Shown one piece after another: positions 19,310 through 28,028 of a stretch of DNA of 64,000 nt. Numbering within the stretch: position 1 is the first letter of the stretch; each line of letters starts with the position of its first letter. Both the position numbers and the translations under genes were made by a program. The DNA is from an uncultured Erythrobacter sp. (GTDB taxonomy: Bacteria; Pseudomonadota; Alphaproteobacteria; Sphingomonadales; Sphingomonadaceae): positions 887,000 to 950,999 of the forward strand of contig CANMIS010000001.1 in assembly GCA_947498065.1 (NCBI GenBank). Direction: 5' to 3'. Below the pieces are notes generated by a model that had not been told where the DNA came from, did not search any database, and saw only the letters and a list, made by a program, of their open reading frames with translations.

Positions 19310-21583
19310 TCAATCGGTTTCAATATCGCGATCAGCCGCCCAGCGGCTCAACTCGTCGCGCAGATTGACGCTTGGGTCTGCCAGCCAATCATTCATGCTC
19401 TGCGTGATCTCTTTAAGGTCAACCTTGCGCACCAATTCCTTGATCGGACCAACCGCGGCGGGCGTGATCGACAGCCGCCGGAAACCAATGCCGAGCAGTG
19501 CCAAGGCCTCCAGACGCCGGCCGCCCATCTCGCCGCATACGCCAAGGGCAACGTCCATGCCGACGGTCGATTGCGTGACACGCCGCAGGAACCGCATGAT
19601 CGATGGGCTGAGCCAGTCATAACGCTCCGCAAGCAGGGGGTTTGCACGGTCAGCGGCAAACAGGAACTGGGTGAGATCATTGGTGCCGACGGAGAGGAAA
19701 CTCAGCTTTGGGCAGAGAATATCGAGCACCTCGGCCAGCGCGGGCACCTCCAGCATGGCGCCATAATAGATCGCATCGGGGATCAGCTTCTTTTTGGAGC
19801 GCATAAATGCGAGCTGCTCTTCAAACACGGTCTTTGCCGCATCAAACTCCCACGGCTCTGATACCATCGGGAACATCACATAGAGCGGGCGGCCCGCAGA
19901 TGCCTCAAGCAGAGAGCGCGCTTGAACCTTCAGCAGGCCCTCGCGTTCCAGCGCCAGACGCAAGGCGCGCCAACCCATCGCCGGGTTTTCATCATCATTC
20001 GCCTGGTTCGAGGCGAGATAGGGCACCGCTTTATCGCCGCCGATATCAACCGTGCGGAAGATCACTGGCTTGTCGCCAGCCGCCTCCAACACGTCGCGGT
20101 AAAGTTTCGTCTGACGCTCTCGCTGAGGCAGGGTGGCAGAGACAAGAAACTGAAATTCTGTGCGGAACAGGCCAACACCGTCCGCGCCGGTCATGGCGAG
20201 CGAGCTCATGTCATCGCGCAGGCCCGCGTTCATCATCACTTCGATGCGGGTGCCGCAGCGGGTGAAGGGCTCCACATCGCGCAGCTCCGCATAGGCGGCC
20301 TGCTTTTCGCGGGATTTGGAGAAACGCGCGTCAAACGCCTCAGCCATTTGCGCGCTGGGGCGCACCGTCGCGCTGGCCTTGTCAGCGTCGAGCAATATCT
20401 CATCGCCCTCGCGAATAATGCCGCGCAGGCCGGCTGCTCGGCCCAGCACTGGTACGCCCATGGCCCGCGCAACGATCACGACGTGAGCGGTAAGCGAGCC
20501 TTCCTCCAGGATCACACCTTTCAACCGGCGGCGATCATATTCGAGCAATTCCGCAGGGCCCAGATTGCGCGCAATCAGAATAGTATCGCGCCGCAGGCCC
20601 TGGCTCGCCGCTGTGCCAAGCTGGCCAGAGACAATGCGCAGCAGGCGGTTGGAGAGATCCTCCAGATCATGCATGCGGTCCGCCAGCAGCGCATCATCAA
20701 TCTCGCGCATACGCATCCGGGTGCGCTGCTGAACTCTCTCGATCGCGGCCTCTGCGGTCAGCCCGCTATCAATCGCCTCGTTGATGCGGCGCGACCAGCC
20801 CTCATCATAAGCGAACATTTTATAGGTCTCGAGCACTTCCTCGTGCTCTCCGCCGACCCCGAATTCCGCTTGGCTGGAGAGGTGGTCGATCTGCTCTCGC
20901 ATCTTGTCGAACGCTCGGTAAACCCGCGCTCGCTCGGCCTCAATATCGTCGGCCATGACCTGTTCGATCTGGACGCGTGGCTGGTGATAGACCGCCAGTC
21001 CGGAGGCGAGCCCCTTCACCAAGGCCAGGCCGTTCAAGGTCTGCGTGCCGGTCAGGCCCTCGGCGAGGCCGCGCGCTTCCTCCTCATCGACCAATTCGGC
21101 ATTGGCGATCAGTTCGGACAGCACCATTGCGGTCGTCTGCAACGCCTCGATCTCGACATCTTCATAGCGGCGCGGCTCGACATGCTGGACGCAAAGCACA
21201 CCAACGGCCCGTTCCCGATAGACAATCGGCACGCCCGCAAAGGAGTGGAATTTCTCTTCGCCGGTTTCCGGGCGATAAAGAAAGTCAGGATGCGCCTTTG
21301 CTTCGGCCAGGTTGAGCGTCTCAACCTTGTCCGCGATTGTCCCAGTCAACCCTTCACCAATCGCCATGCGCGTGACGTGCACCGCTTCCTTGTTCAGACC
21401 CTTGGTCGCGAACAATTCCAGCATGCTTTCACGCAGCAAATAGATCGAGCACACCTCGCTCGTGAGACTAGCTCCGATGATATCGACGACGGAATCGAGC
21501 TTTCCCTGCGCGTGCATACGCGAGGCCATCACCTCATGCAGGCGGGTGAGAATTTGACGAGCAGAGGCGGCGGCGGACATCAC
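19310..21583 (-). CDS. ptsP: PTS enzyme I, nitrogen-type (PtsP)
   Basis: A 757-residue PEP-protein phosphotransferase of the nitrogen PTS. An N-terminal GAF sensor domain (about 20-165) precedes the enzyme-I part: HPr-binding N-domain, phospho-histidine domain with SLTAHVVIVARAMGVPV, and a PEP-binding TIM barrel with FRTEFQFL, FRTVDIGGDK, FLSVGTNDLTQF and VCGEMGG. It passes phosphate from PEP to NPr and EIIA-Ntr, which in proteobacteria control nitrogen and potassium responses. No partner PTS gene is in the window. An intergenic stretch of 165 bases follows before the rodZ-like gene. Confidence 0.93.
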   Translation of the reverse strand: MMSAAASARQILTRLHEVMASRMHAQGKLDSVVDIIGASLTSEVCSIYLLRESMLELFATKGLNKEAVHVTRMAIGEGLTGTIADKVETLNLAEAKAHPDFLYRPETGEEKFHSFAGVPIVYRERAVGVLCVQHVEPRRYEDVEIEALQTTAMVLSELIANAELVDEEEARGLAEGLTGTQTLNGLALVKGLASGLAVYHQPRVQIEQVMADDIEAERARVYRAFDKMREQIDHLSSQAEFGVGGEHEEVLETYKMFAYDEGWSRRINEAIDSGLTAEAAIERVQQRTRMRMREIDDALLADRMHDLEDLSNRLLRIVSGQLGTAASQGLRRDTILIARNLGPAELLEYDRRRLKGVILEEGSLTAHVVIVARAMGVPVLGRAAGLRGIIREGDEILLDADKASATVRPSAQMAEAFDARFSKSREKQAAYAELRDVEPFTRCGTRIEVMMNAGLRDDMSSLAMTGADGVGLFRTEFQFLVSATLPQRERQTKLYRDVLEAAGDKPVIFRTVDIGGDKAVPYLASNQANDDENPAMGWRALRLALEREGLLKVQARSLLEASAGRPLYVMFPMVSEPWEFDAAKTVFEEQLAFMRSKKKLIPDAIYYGAMLEVPALAEVLDILCPKLSFLSVGTNDLTQFLFAADRANPLLAERYDWLSPSIMRFLRRVTQSTVGMDVALGVCGEMGGRRLEALALLGIGFRRLSITPAAVGPIKELVRKVDLKEITQSMNDWLADPSVNLRDELSRWAADRDIETD

Positions 21584-21700
21584 CGCTCCTAACTAGGCAA
21601 TGGCGCCTGCAAAAGCAAAGCCGCCACCAAGTGAATTTGTATTCGTAATGGCGGCTTTGATTGCGGGCACGGATTTACGTGCTGTGCGACCAGATCGAAG

Positions 21701-21868
21701 TTAAATGCGTTGGATCTCTTCCTTCAAACGCAATTTGCGCTTTTTTAGCGCTTGAATAGTGGCAGCATCAGGCACGGGCCGGTTCATCTCGTCGCGCAAT
21801 TGGGCCTCTAGCCCAGCGTGCTTTGTTTCAAGCGCGTTGACGTGGGATAATCCTGCAAACGATGCCAT
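21701..21868 (-). CDS. YdcH/DUF465 family small protein
   Basis: A 55-residue protein (MASFAGLSHVNALE... ending KKRKLRLKEEIQRI). It has the DUF465 pattern of a short coiled-coil helix, a variable turn, then a second helix with the family core LKKRKLRLKEEI. GGAG lies 8 bases before the ATG. Function unknown; such proteins are thought to be small helical cytoplasmic proteins. It is transcribed divergently from a second DUF465 gene at 22204, which shares the KKRKLRLK core. Confidence 0.8.
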   Translation of the reverse strand: MASFAGLSHVNALETKHAGLEAQLRDEMNRPVPDAATIQALKKRKLRLKEEIQRI

Positions 21869-22203
21869 AAATGATCTCCATCATGATGAGGTTTAAAAAA
21901 CCCCTGTTGGAGCGACTCGCCTGCGTGCGGACGAACCGCCGAGAGACATAGAACCATAAGATCGCTGGATTGCAAAGCGGTACATTAAGGCCATTGCGTG
22001 GCACGTGGCTGGCATCAGGTAGATGCCCTCGGGAAAGTGCCATTTCCGCTGAGCTGCCGTCGCATTCGTACTTAGGCGGAACGCTTAGACAGAACACCTA
22101 GGCCAAAAGTTTATTTGATAGGCTTATTGGTATCTTTGCGCGGATCGGCATAATGCGCGCAACGAGTAATGCATAAGAACCCATAAGAGAGTGATGCACC
22201 CGC
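21869..22203. other. Intergenic region between two DUF465 genes
   Basis: 335 bases without a convincing protein gene. It should hold both divergent promoters. Near the left end GGTTT-AAA-AAACC forms a small hairpin. The middle holds a nested inverted repeat described separately (21976-22050). The right third is AT-richer and likely the promoter of the 22204 gene. Confidence 0.5.
21976..22050. ncRNA. Nested inverted repeat, possible structured RNA
   Basis: Three perfect complementary arm pairs nest around one loop: AGCGG (21976-21980) with CCGCT (22046-22050); TGGCAC (21999-22004) with GTGCCA (22037-22042); GGCATC (22011-22016) with GATGCC (22022-22027), loop AGGTA. The internal bulges are uneven. 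This would fold as a bulged rod in RNA from either strand. A small RNA or a protein-binding site are both possible; there is no match to a family I know. Confidence 0.3.
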
Positions 22204-22413
22204 ATGAATCAGGCTGAACTTGAAAAGCGGCTGACCTTATTGGTGTCGGAGCACCGCGATCTGGACGTCGCGATTGATGCCCTGACAGAGGCGGGGCAGA
22301 AAAGCGGCTCGGTCGATCAATTGCAGATCGCGCGGCTGAAGAAGCGCAAATTGCGGCTGAAGGATCAGATTGCGCTGATTGAAGATCGCCTACTGCCCGA
22401 CATTATTGCGTAA
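22204..22413 (+). CDS. YdcH/DUF465 family small protein
   Basis: A 69-residue helical protein with the DUF465 layout: helix 1 (LEKRLTLLVSEHRDLDVAIDAL), turn GQKSGSVD, helix 2 with LKKRKLRLKDQIALIE. It is a paralogue of the small gene at 21701-21868 in opposite orientation. No catalytic residues or signal peptide. The function of the family is unknown. The DUF1465 gene downstream lies on the same strand about 130 bases away. Confidence 0.85.
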   Translation: MNQAELEKRLTLLVSEHRDLDVAIDALTEAGQKSGSVDQLQIARLKKRKLRLKDQIALIEDRLLPDIIA

Positions 22414-22480
22414 GGCTCACAGCAATTCGCGGAAATCTGCGCCGCTTTGTGTCTCAGCGCGGGACGGTTTGTACTTTAAC

Positions 22481-22493
22481 CCAGATATTCTGG
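22481..22493. promoter_or_regulatory. Small palindrome upstream of DUF1465 gene
   Basis: CCAGA-TAT-TCTGG is a perfect 13-bp inverted repeat 50 bases upstream of the DUF1465 start, in a place where a repressor or activator site would fit. No known regulator is recognised. Confidence 0.25.
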
Positions 22494-22543
22494 TTACCAA
22501 GCTGGCGGCACTTTCGCATCGAGCCTAGCAATCTGGGCCAGAT

Positions 22544-23005
22544 ATGACCCGCACAACCAATCTCTCTCGCCCAATTATTGAGGCCCTATATTCAGAAGCC
22601 CTGGTGCTAGCGGATGATGTCCGCGCCGTCTTCGCGCTTGGCACTAAAGAGCCGGGCATGGGCGAGAATGACGAAGTGCGTCTGGCCCTTTCGATTGAGG
22701 GGCTGAAGACAACCACGCGCATGATGCATGTGCTCGCGTGGTTGCTGAACCAGCGCGCCTATTTCTCTGGCGAGCTGACCGAGAACCAGGTTCGCCGCCA
22801 CGGCGAATTGCCCGGCGACCGCGACAGTGATGCGTCGCAATTGGCCAAGCTGGAGCCGGAAACCCGCGAGCTGATCGAAGAAACTGTGAAGCTACACGGT
22901 CGGATTGCCCGGCTTGATGAAGCATGGCGCAAGGACTTCGAAGTGGCCTCGCCAGCGCGCGCGTTTCAGGACAAGATTGGCCGTGCCTTCGGGCGTTTCG
23001 GGTAA
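22544..23005 (+). CDS. DUF1465 family protein
   Basis: A 153-residue soluble, mostly helical protein of the DUF1465 family, which is typical of Alphaproteobacteria. Family landmarks are the N-terminal SEALVLADDVRAVF helix, the TTRMMHVLAWLLNQRAYFSGE block and a C-terminal charged segment. No catalytic motif or signal peptide. Function unknown. It is followed by a very strong hairpin before the convergent glpK. Confidence 0.85.
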   Translation: MTRTTNLSRPIIEALYSEALVLADDVRAVFALGTKEPGMGENDEVRLALSIEGLKTTTRMMHVLAWLLNQRAYFSGELTENQVRRHGELPGDRDSDASQLAKLEPETRELIEETVKLHGRIARLDEAWRKDFEVASPARAFQDKIGRAFGRFG

Positions 23006-23026
23006 AGATTTTCTCGGCGTTCCGGG

Positions 23027-23106
23027 GCCAGCCCGCGCCCTCCGCCCTTCCACCCTGATGGTATCCCGGTAGGCTCCGGGTGGAAGGGCGGAGGGCGCGG
23101 GCTGGC
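23027..23106. repeat. Perfect 29-bp inverted repeat, 22-nt loop
   Basis: The arms 23027-23055 and 23078-23106 are exact reverse complements over 29 bases (beginning GCCAGCCCGCG, ending in its complement CGCGGGCTGGC), with a 22-base spacer. The element fills the gap between the convergent DUF1465 and glpK genes. As RNA it would form a very stable GC-rich hairpin from either strand, so a bidirectional terminator is plausible even without a T-run. A REP/MITE-like mobile or repetitive element is the alternative. Confidence 0.85.
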
Positions 23107-23121
23107 TATGGCATCAGAGTA

Positions 23122-24591
23122 TCACGCCGCCGCCAGCGCTTTCTTCCAACGGGCCAAGCGGTCTTCACGCACATAATCAGACATTGCCGGCGTAAAGCTG
23201 CTCAGCGTGCCGCGCATCGCCTGAGCTGCCACATTGAGGTCCGGGTGCATCCCTGCCCCAGCCGCCGCCAGCATCGCAGCGCCTAGCGCGGTTGTCTCGA
23301 CGAATTCGGGCCGCTCAACAGTAATGTTGAGCACGTCAGCCAAGTCCTGAGCCATCCAGTCATTGGCGCTCATTCCGCCATCAATCCGCAAGGTGCCCCA
23401 GCCGGTGCCATCCTTAGCAAAGGCCGATGCGAGGTCATGCGTTTGATGCGCCATCGCCTCCAGCGCCGCCCTCGCCAATTCCGCCTTCCCGCTCGCAAAG
23501 CTTAGGCCAGATATCAGCCCGCGCGCCTCCGCGCGCCAATGCGGCGCACCAAGCCCGGCAAGCGCTGGCACAATCGTGACCCCCCCCGTGTCAGAGATGC
23601 TGCGCGCCAGCTCCTCTGTCTGGCTGGCGACATCCACAATGCCGAGCGAATCCCTCAGCCATTGGACGAGAGAACCAGCCACAAAGACCGAGCCCTCAAT
23701 CGCATAGGTCCGCTGTCCGCCAATCTGCGTCAGAACAGTCCCGAGCAGTCGGTTTTGCGAACGCGGGATCTGCGTGCCCTGATTGGTCAGCACAAACGCG
23801 CCGGTGCCATAGGTCGCCTTGGTCTCGCCCGGTGAGAGGCAGGCCTGCCCAATCGTTGCCGCTTGCTGATCGCCGACCAACCCAGTGATCGGGATTGCGC
23901 GGCCAAAGATGTCCGGCGAGGTCTCAGCCAAGGCGCCAGACATATCGACCACCTCTGGCAAAGCGGAATGCGGCACGCCCAGCAATTCGCACAGCCCCGC
24001 ATCAAACTGCGCGCCGTCCAGTTCGAGCAGCAGCGTGCGGCTCCCATTGCTGGCATCAGAGATATGGCGGCCCGCCGCCAGCTTGAACGTCAGCCAGCTC
24101 TCAATCGTGCCAAAAGCCAAAGTGCCCCTATCCGCCGCGGCGCGCACCTCAGCCGAGTTATCCATCAGCCAGCGCATTTTCGTGCCGGAGAAATAGGGAT
24201 CGAGCAGCAATCCCGTGCGCTTCTGCACATCCGCCTCATGCCCCTCTGCGCGCAGGCCGACACAGAAAGGCTCCGTCCGCCGGTCCTGCCACACAATCGC
24301 GCGCGCCAGCGGTTCGCCGGTTGCTTTGTCCCACGCAACCACGGTCTCGCGCTGGTTGGTGATGCCGATACAGGCGATGCGCTCTGCCCCGCCCGCTTTC
24401 TCGATCACGCCACGCGCGCAGGCCAAGGTCTTGTCCCAAATCTCCGCCGCATCGTGCTCAACCCAGCCACCTTGCGGATAATGCTGCGTCAGTTCTTCCT
24501 GAGCGCTGCCATGAAATGCGCCCGCCGCATCGAACAGCATCGCGCGGGTCGAGGTGGTGCCTTCATCTAGGACAAGGATGTAATCGGACAT
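23122..24591 (-). CDS. glpK: Glycerol kinase
   Basis: Phosphorylates glycerol to glycerol-3-phosphate using ATP. About 489 residues of the FGGY carbohydrate-kinase family: N-terminal LDEGTTSTRAMLFD phosphate loop, GGWVEHDAAEIW, NQRETVVAWDK, GLVGDQQAATIGQACLSPGETKATYGTGAF, and the C-terminal DGGMSANDWMAQDLADVL block. The start is MSDYILVLDEG, with AGGGAA just upstream; the longer frame adds unrelated residues. No other glp gene is adjacent, so it appears as a single transcription unit. Confidence 0.95.
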   Translation of the reverse strand: MSDYILVLDEGTTSTRAMLFDAAGAFHGSAQEELTQHYPQGGWVEHDAAEIWDKTLACARGVIEKAGGAERIACIGITNQRETVVAWDKATGEPLARAIVWQDRRTEPFCVGLRAEGHEADVQKRTGLLLDPYFSGTKMRWLMDNSAEVRAAADRGTLAFGTIESWLTFKLAAGRHISDASNGSRTLLLELDGAQFDAGLCELLGVPHSALPEVVDMSGALAETSPDIFGRAIPITGLVGDQQAATIGQACLSPGETKATYGTGAFVLTNQGTQIPRSQNRLLGTVLTQIGGQRTYAIEGSVFVAGSLVQWLRDSLGIVDVASQTEELARSISDTGGVTIVPALAGLGAPHWRAEARGLISGLSFASGKAELARAALEAMAHQTHDLASAFAKDGTGWGTLRIDGGMSANDWMAQDLADVLNITVERPEFVETTALGAAMLAAAGAGMHPDLNVAAQAMRGTLSSFTPAMSDYVREDRLARWKKALAAA

Positions 24592-24687
24592 GGGATTCCC
24601 TACTGAATTGGCCGGAGCCACCCGCTCTGGCACGAAACAAACAACTGCCGCGTGACATGTGCCATTCTCCCATCCATATGCAAGTGC

Positions 24688-25560
24688 ATGACCGGACTCC
24701 CTGAAAAACCCTGGCCCACGGGCACCGCAGAACAGCTCGATCCGCTGATCCGCCGCGTGCTTGCGCCAAATCCATCACCTTACACCTACACTGGCACGCA
24801 GAGTTATGTGGTCGGCGCAGGCGATGATGTGGCGGTGATCGATCCGGGGCCGAACGAGCCTGCGCATATCAATGCCATTTTGACGACGGTGGGCGATGCG
24901 AGAATTGCCGCAATCATGTGCACCCATACGCACCGCGATCATTCGCCCGCCGCTGCGCCTTTGGCTGAACGCACAGGTGCGCCGATTGTTGGCTGCGCGC
25001 CGCTGGTGCTGAAATCGGATCGCCCGCGCGCTGACGAATCCTTTGACACCACCTATGCGCCTGACCGGGTTCTGGAAGATGGCGAGCAGATGACCGGCAC
25101 GGGCTGGACGCTTACCGCAGTGCACACGCCGGGCCACACCTCCAACCATCTTTGCTTTGCGCTGGAAGAGAGCAAAGCGCTGTTCACCGGAGATCATGTG
25201 ATGGGCTGGTCGACCAGCGTGGTGATCCCGCCCGATGGCGACATGGGCGAATATATGAAAAGCCTGGAGCGGCTGATGGGGCGCGATGACGCGGTCTATC
25301 ACGCGGCCCACGGCGCCGCGATCACCAAGCCTCAGCAGCTGGTACGCGGCATGATCGGCCACCGCCGCCAGCGCGAAAACCAAATCTTGCGCCTGATGGG
25401 TGAGGCCGCCCGGCCAATCCCGGAATTCATTCCGGCCATGTACAAGGGGCTCGATGAGCGGCTGATCCCAGCGGCGGAAATGAGCGTCGAGGCGCATCTC
25501 ATTGATCTGGAAAAACGCGGGCTGGCCGCCCAAGACGGCGGCGTCTGGCGCACGATATGA
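24688..25560 (+). CDS. MBL-fold metallo-hydrolase (LACTB2-like)
   Basis: A metallo-beta-lactamase-fold hydrolase of about 290 residues. The metal ligands are visible: HTHRDH, TPGHTSNH, FTGDH and the late AHG histidine. The C-terminal region with HRRQRENQIL and a winged-helix-like end resembles the LACTB2/endoribonuclease-like group. Substrate unknown; thioester hydrolase or RNase activity are both known in related proteins. Start at MTGLPEKPW; an ATG-like start 12 codons upstream is less likely because that segment is not conserved. nadA follows about 90 bases downstream on the same strand. Confidence 0.82.
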   Translation: MTGLPEKPWPTGTAEQLDPLIRRVLAPNPSPYTYTGTQSYVVGAGDDVAVIDPGPNEPAHINAILTTVGDARIAAIMCTHTHRDHSPAAAPLAERTGAPIVGCAPLVLKSDRPRADESFDTTYAPDRVLEDGEQMTGTGWTLTAVHTPGHTSNHLCFALEESKALFTGDHVMGWSTSVVIPPDGDMGEYMKSLERLMGRDDAVYHAAHGAAITKPQQLVRGMIGHRRQRENQILRLMGEAARPIPEFIPAMYKGLDERLIPAAEMSVEAHLIDLEKRGLAAQDGGVWRTI

Positions 25561-25648
25561 GCTGGACCTAAGCCACCAATTCTGCTCGATTTCGCCGTAT
25601 TTCGGGCCTATATGGCCCAAGCAACTGAATTTCACGGGACCTGATTTT

Positions 25649-26650
25649 ATGACCGCCCCAACCAAAGTGCCCTCTGGCAAAGACTTGCTGGCTGAGATTG
25701 ATCGCCTGCGCAAAGAACGCAATGCGGTGATCCTGGCGCATTATTATCAGACGCCCGATATTCAGGACATTGCCGACTATGTCGGGGACTCGCTCCAGCT
25801 CAGCCAGATGGCGGCGGATACGGATGCGGATGTGATCGCATTCTGCGGCGTGAAATTCATGGCCGATACTGCGAAAATCCTCTCGCCTGAAAAGATCGTC
25901 GTGCTGCCTGATATGGATGCCGGGTGCAGCCTGGAAGACAGCTGTCCGCCTGAGAAGTTCAAGGCTTTCCGCGAGGCGCATCCCGATCACATCGCGCTGA
26001 CCTACATCAATTGCTCGACCGAAGTGAAAGCGCTTTCGGACATCATCGTCACCAGCTCCAGCGCGGAGACGATCCTGCAGCAGATCCCGGAAGAGCAGAA
26101 GATCATCTTTGGCCCGGACCGCCACCTTGGCGGCTATCTGGCGCGTAAGTTCAATCGCGAAATGCTGCTGTGGCCGGGCGTGTGCATTGTCCATGAGGCA
26201 TTCAGCGAGACCGAGCTGCTTAAGCTTAAGGAACAGCACCCCGATGCGCCAATCGCCGCGCACCCGGAATGCCCGCCGACGATTGTCGATCATGCCGATT
26301 ACGTCGGCTCGACCAGCGGCATTCTGAAATTTGCAAAAGAGTTTGAAGGCGACACGCTGATCGTCGCGACCGAACCGCACATCATTCACCAGATGGAAAA
26401 GGCTCTGCCAGAGAAGAACTTCATCGGCGCGCCGGGCGCGGACGGAAACTGCTCTTGCAATATCTGTCCCTACATGGCGCTCAACACGATGGAGAAGCTC
26501 TATGTCGCACTGCGCGATCTGGAACCGCAAATCGTGATTGAGGAAGACCTGCGCCTAAAGGCCAAAGAAAGCCTCGACCGTATGCTTGGCATGGCCGGGG
26601 GCACAGTAGGCCTAGGCGATCTGGGCAAGGTCGCGTTCACGGCGGATTGA
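25649..26650 (+). CDS. nadA: Quinolinate synthase A
   Basis: Condenses iminoaspartate with dihydroxyacetone phosphate to quinolinate in NAD synthesis. 333 residues with the [4Fe-4S] cysteines and family blocks in place: ILAHYYQTPDIQDIADYVGDSL, FCGVKFMADTAKIL, PDMDAGCSLEDSCP, HPECPP and NCSCNICPYM. The ATG giving MTAPTKV is the natural start; the longer open frame overlaps the upstream hydrolase gene. nadB and nadC are not in the window. Confidence 0.95.
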   Translation: MTAPTKVPSGKDLLAEIDRLRKERNAVILAHYYQTPDIQDIADYVGDSLQLSQMAADTDADVIAFCGVKFMADTAKILSPEKIVVLPDMDAGCSLEDSCPPEKFKAFREAHPDHIALTYINCSTEVKALSDIIVTSSSAETILQQIPEEQKIIFGPDRHLGGYLARKFNREMLLWPGVCIVHEAFSETELLKLKEQHPDAPIAAHPECPPTIVDHADYVGSTSGILKFAKEFEGDTLIVATEPHIIHQMEKALPEKNFIGAPGADGNCSCNICPYMALNTMEKLYVALRDLEPQIVIEEDLRLKAKESLDRMLGMAGGTVGLGDLGKVAFTAD

Positions 26651-26687
26651 TAGAACCCTCGGCAGGCGTGATCAGGCTGGCGGGGAA

Positions 26688-27074
26688 ATGATGCGAACAA
26701 TCATTGGACTTTCAGGACGCATTGCGATGTCTCTGGTTGTGGCTGTTTTCTTTCTGCTAGTTGGATCTGCGCTCCACGTGAGAAGCGCGATTGATGATGG
26801 CGCGTTAAGCAATCGAGGGGCTATCTGCCTTGATGCTGCTGGGCTTGAAAAGCTCGCATCAGATCAGCACGAACAAATAGAAGACTGGTTCGTTGTTCGG
26901 CAAATTCACTCACACTATTATGCTGGGACGTACACAGGCCCTAATCTTGGTTGGCGCGGTGCCTTGATCTGGGTCGGAACCCGGATTGCGATGAGTGCTA
27001 GTGACCGGAGTCTAATTGCGAACCGTCAATTGGCTAGTCTGCAGCGCTGCGCCGAGCGCGGCGAAACGACCTAA
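26688..27074 (+). CDS. Hypothetical protein with one membrane helix
   Basis: A 128-residue protein with an N-terminal hydrophobic segment (about 13-33, SLVVAVFFLLVGSAL) that is either an anchor or an uncleaved signal. The remaining part is polar with two cysteines and several aromatic residues. I recognise no family. GGCGGGGAA precedes tandem ATG codons. Base composition looks less GC-rich than the neighbours. Its stop overlaps the stop of the convergent EamA gene by 4 bases. Confidence 0.55.
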   Translation: MMRTIIGLSGRIAMSLVVAVFFLLVGSALHVRSAIDDGALSNRGAICLDAAGLEKLASDQHEQIEDWFVVRQIHSHYYAGTYTGPNLGWRGALIWVGTRIAMSASDRSLIANRQLASLQRCAERGETT

Positions 27075-27961
27075 CCACGCTTCATACGAGCAATCACCAA
27101 AGCGCTCCCCACAAGCATCATCCCAAGCAAATCGAGCGGCGTCAGCACTTCCTGAAACGCGAAGTACCCAATCAGCGCAGCAACCGCGGGTTGGGTCAAC
27201 AGCGCCAGCCCAATGATTAGCGGCGGGAAGTGGCCTAGCGAATAGACCAGCAGCCCCTGTCCGATCAGCTGGCTGCTCACAAACAGGATCAGGATCGGGG
27301 TCCAATCAGTTGGCCAGACCGGCTCGCCCAGCGCGAGTGCCAGCATGAGCAGCACCGGGCAGGCAAACACGCTGACCCACACCAGCAGGCTCCATGAGCC
27401 GAACCGCGCTCGCTCGCCCTGCAACGTAATCAGGTAAATCGCGTAAAGCAGCCCTGCGGCGAGGCAAAACAGATCGCCGACAAAGGTCGAGGTCGAAATC
27501 TCCAGACTGCGCCCCAGCAGGATCGCCGCACCGGTGAGAGCGCATACAATCGCGAGCCATTCAAATCCGCGCGGCAACATGCGCGCCATGATGAAGCCGG
27601 AAAACAGCAGGATGATCGATCCGGCATTGCCAAACAGGGTCGCATTGCCCAGCCGGGTAAGCCCAATCCCGATATGCCAGCTCGCCAAATCCAACGCGAA
27701 GGCGGTCGCCCCTAAAGCCACCAACACCAAAGTCTTACGCGGCATTCCGCCCAGCCGCTGACCGCTCATCCGGGCGAACAGCACCAAAAGTGGCAGAGCT
27801 AGAAACAGGCGCCAGAACCCCGCGCTCACCGGGCCGGTATCCGCCAGACGCACAAGCCAAGGCCCGGTCGCAAGGGCGATATTTCCGCCCAGCAAAGCCG
27901 CCAGCAACAGCGCAGCTTTCGCATCGAACAGCTGTTTTTGAGGCGCCCCAGCGTTTTCCAT
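27071..27961 (-). CDS. EamA/DMT-superfamily permease
   Basis: A 296-residue inner-membrane protein with ten hydrophobic segments in two EamA repeats (about 15-145 and 155-290), as in drug/metabolite transporters. The second repeat ends with the typical FQEVLTPLDLLGMMLVGSALVI. Such proteins export amino acids, metabolites or drugs; the substrate cannot be told. It stands alone, divergent from the ene-reductase gene with about 65 bases between. Confidence 0.85.
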   Translation of the reverse strand: MENAGAPQKQLFDAKAALLLAALLGGNIALATGPWLVRLADTGPVSAGFWRLFLALPLLVLFARMSGQRLGGMPRKTLVLVALGATAFALDLASWHIGIGLTRLGNATLFGNAGSIILLFSGFIMARMLPRGFEWLAIVCALTGAAILLGRSLEISTSTFVGDLFCLAAGLLYAIYLITLQGERARFGSWSLLVWVSVFACPVLLMLALALGEPVWPTDWTPILILFVSSQLIGQGLLVYSLGHFPPLIIGLALLTQPAVAALIGYFAFQEVLTPLDLLGMMLVGSALVIARMKRG

Positions 27962-28028
27962 GCTTGCGCCCTAGCCCGCAATTCCCCAAGTGCTCAAATA
28001 CAAAAGATTGCAAAAGAGGACCAACCCT

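Noticed and set aside
19922..21592. A 556-codon plus-strand frame opposite ptsP
   Set aside because: Antisense shadow of a well-identified enzyme; no recognisable domains and no ribosome-binding site.
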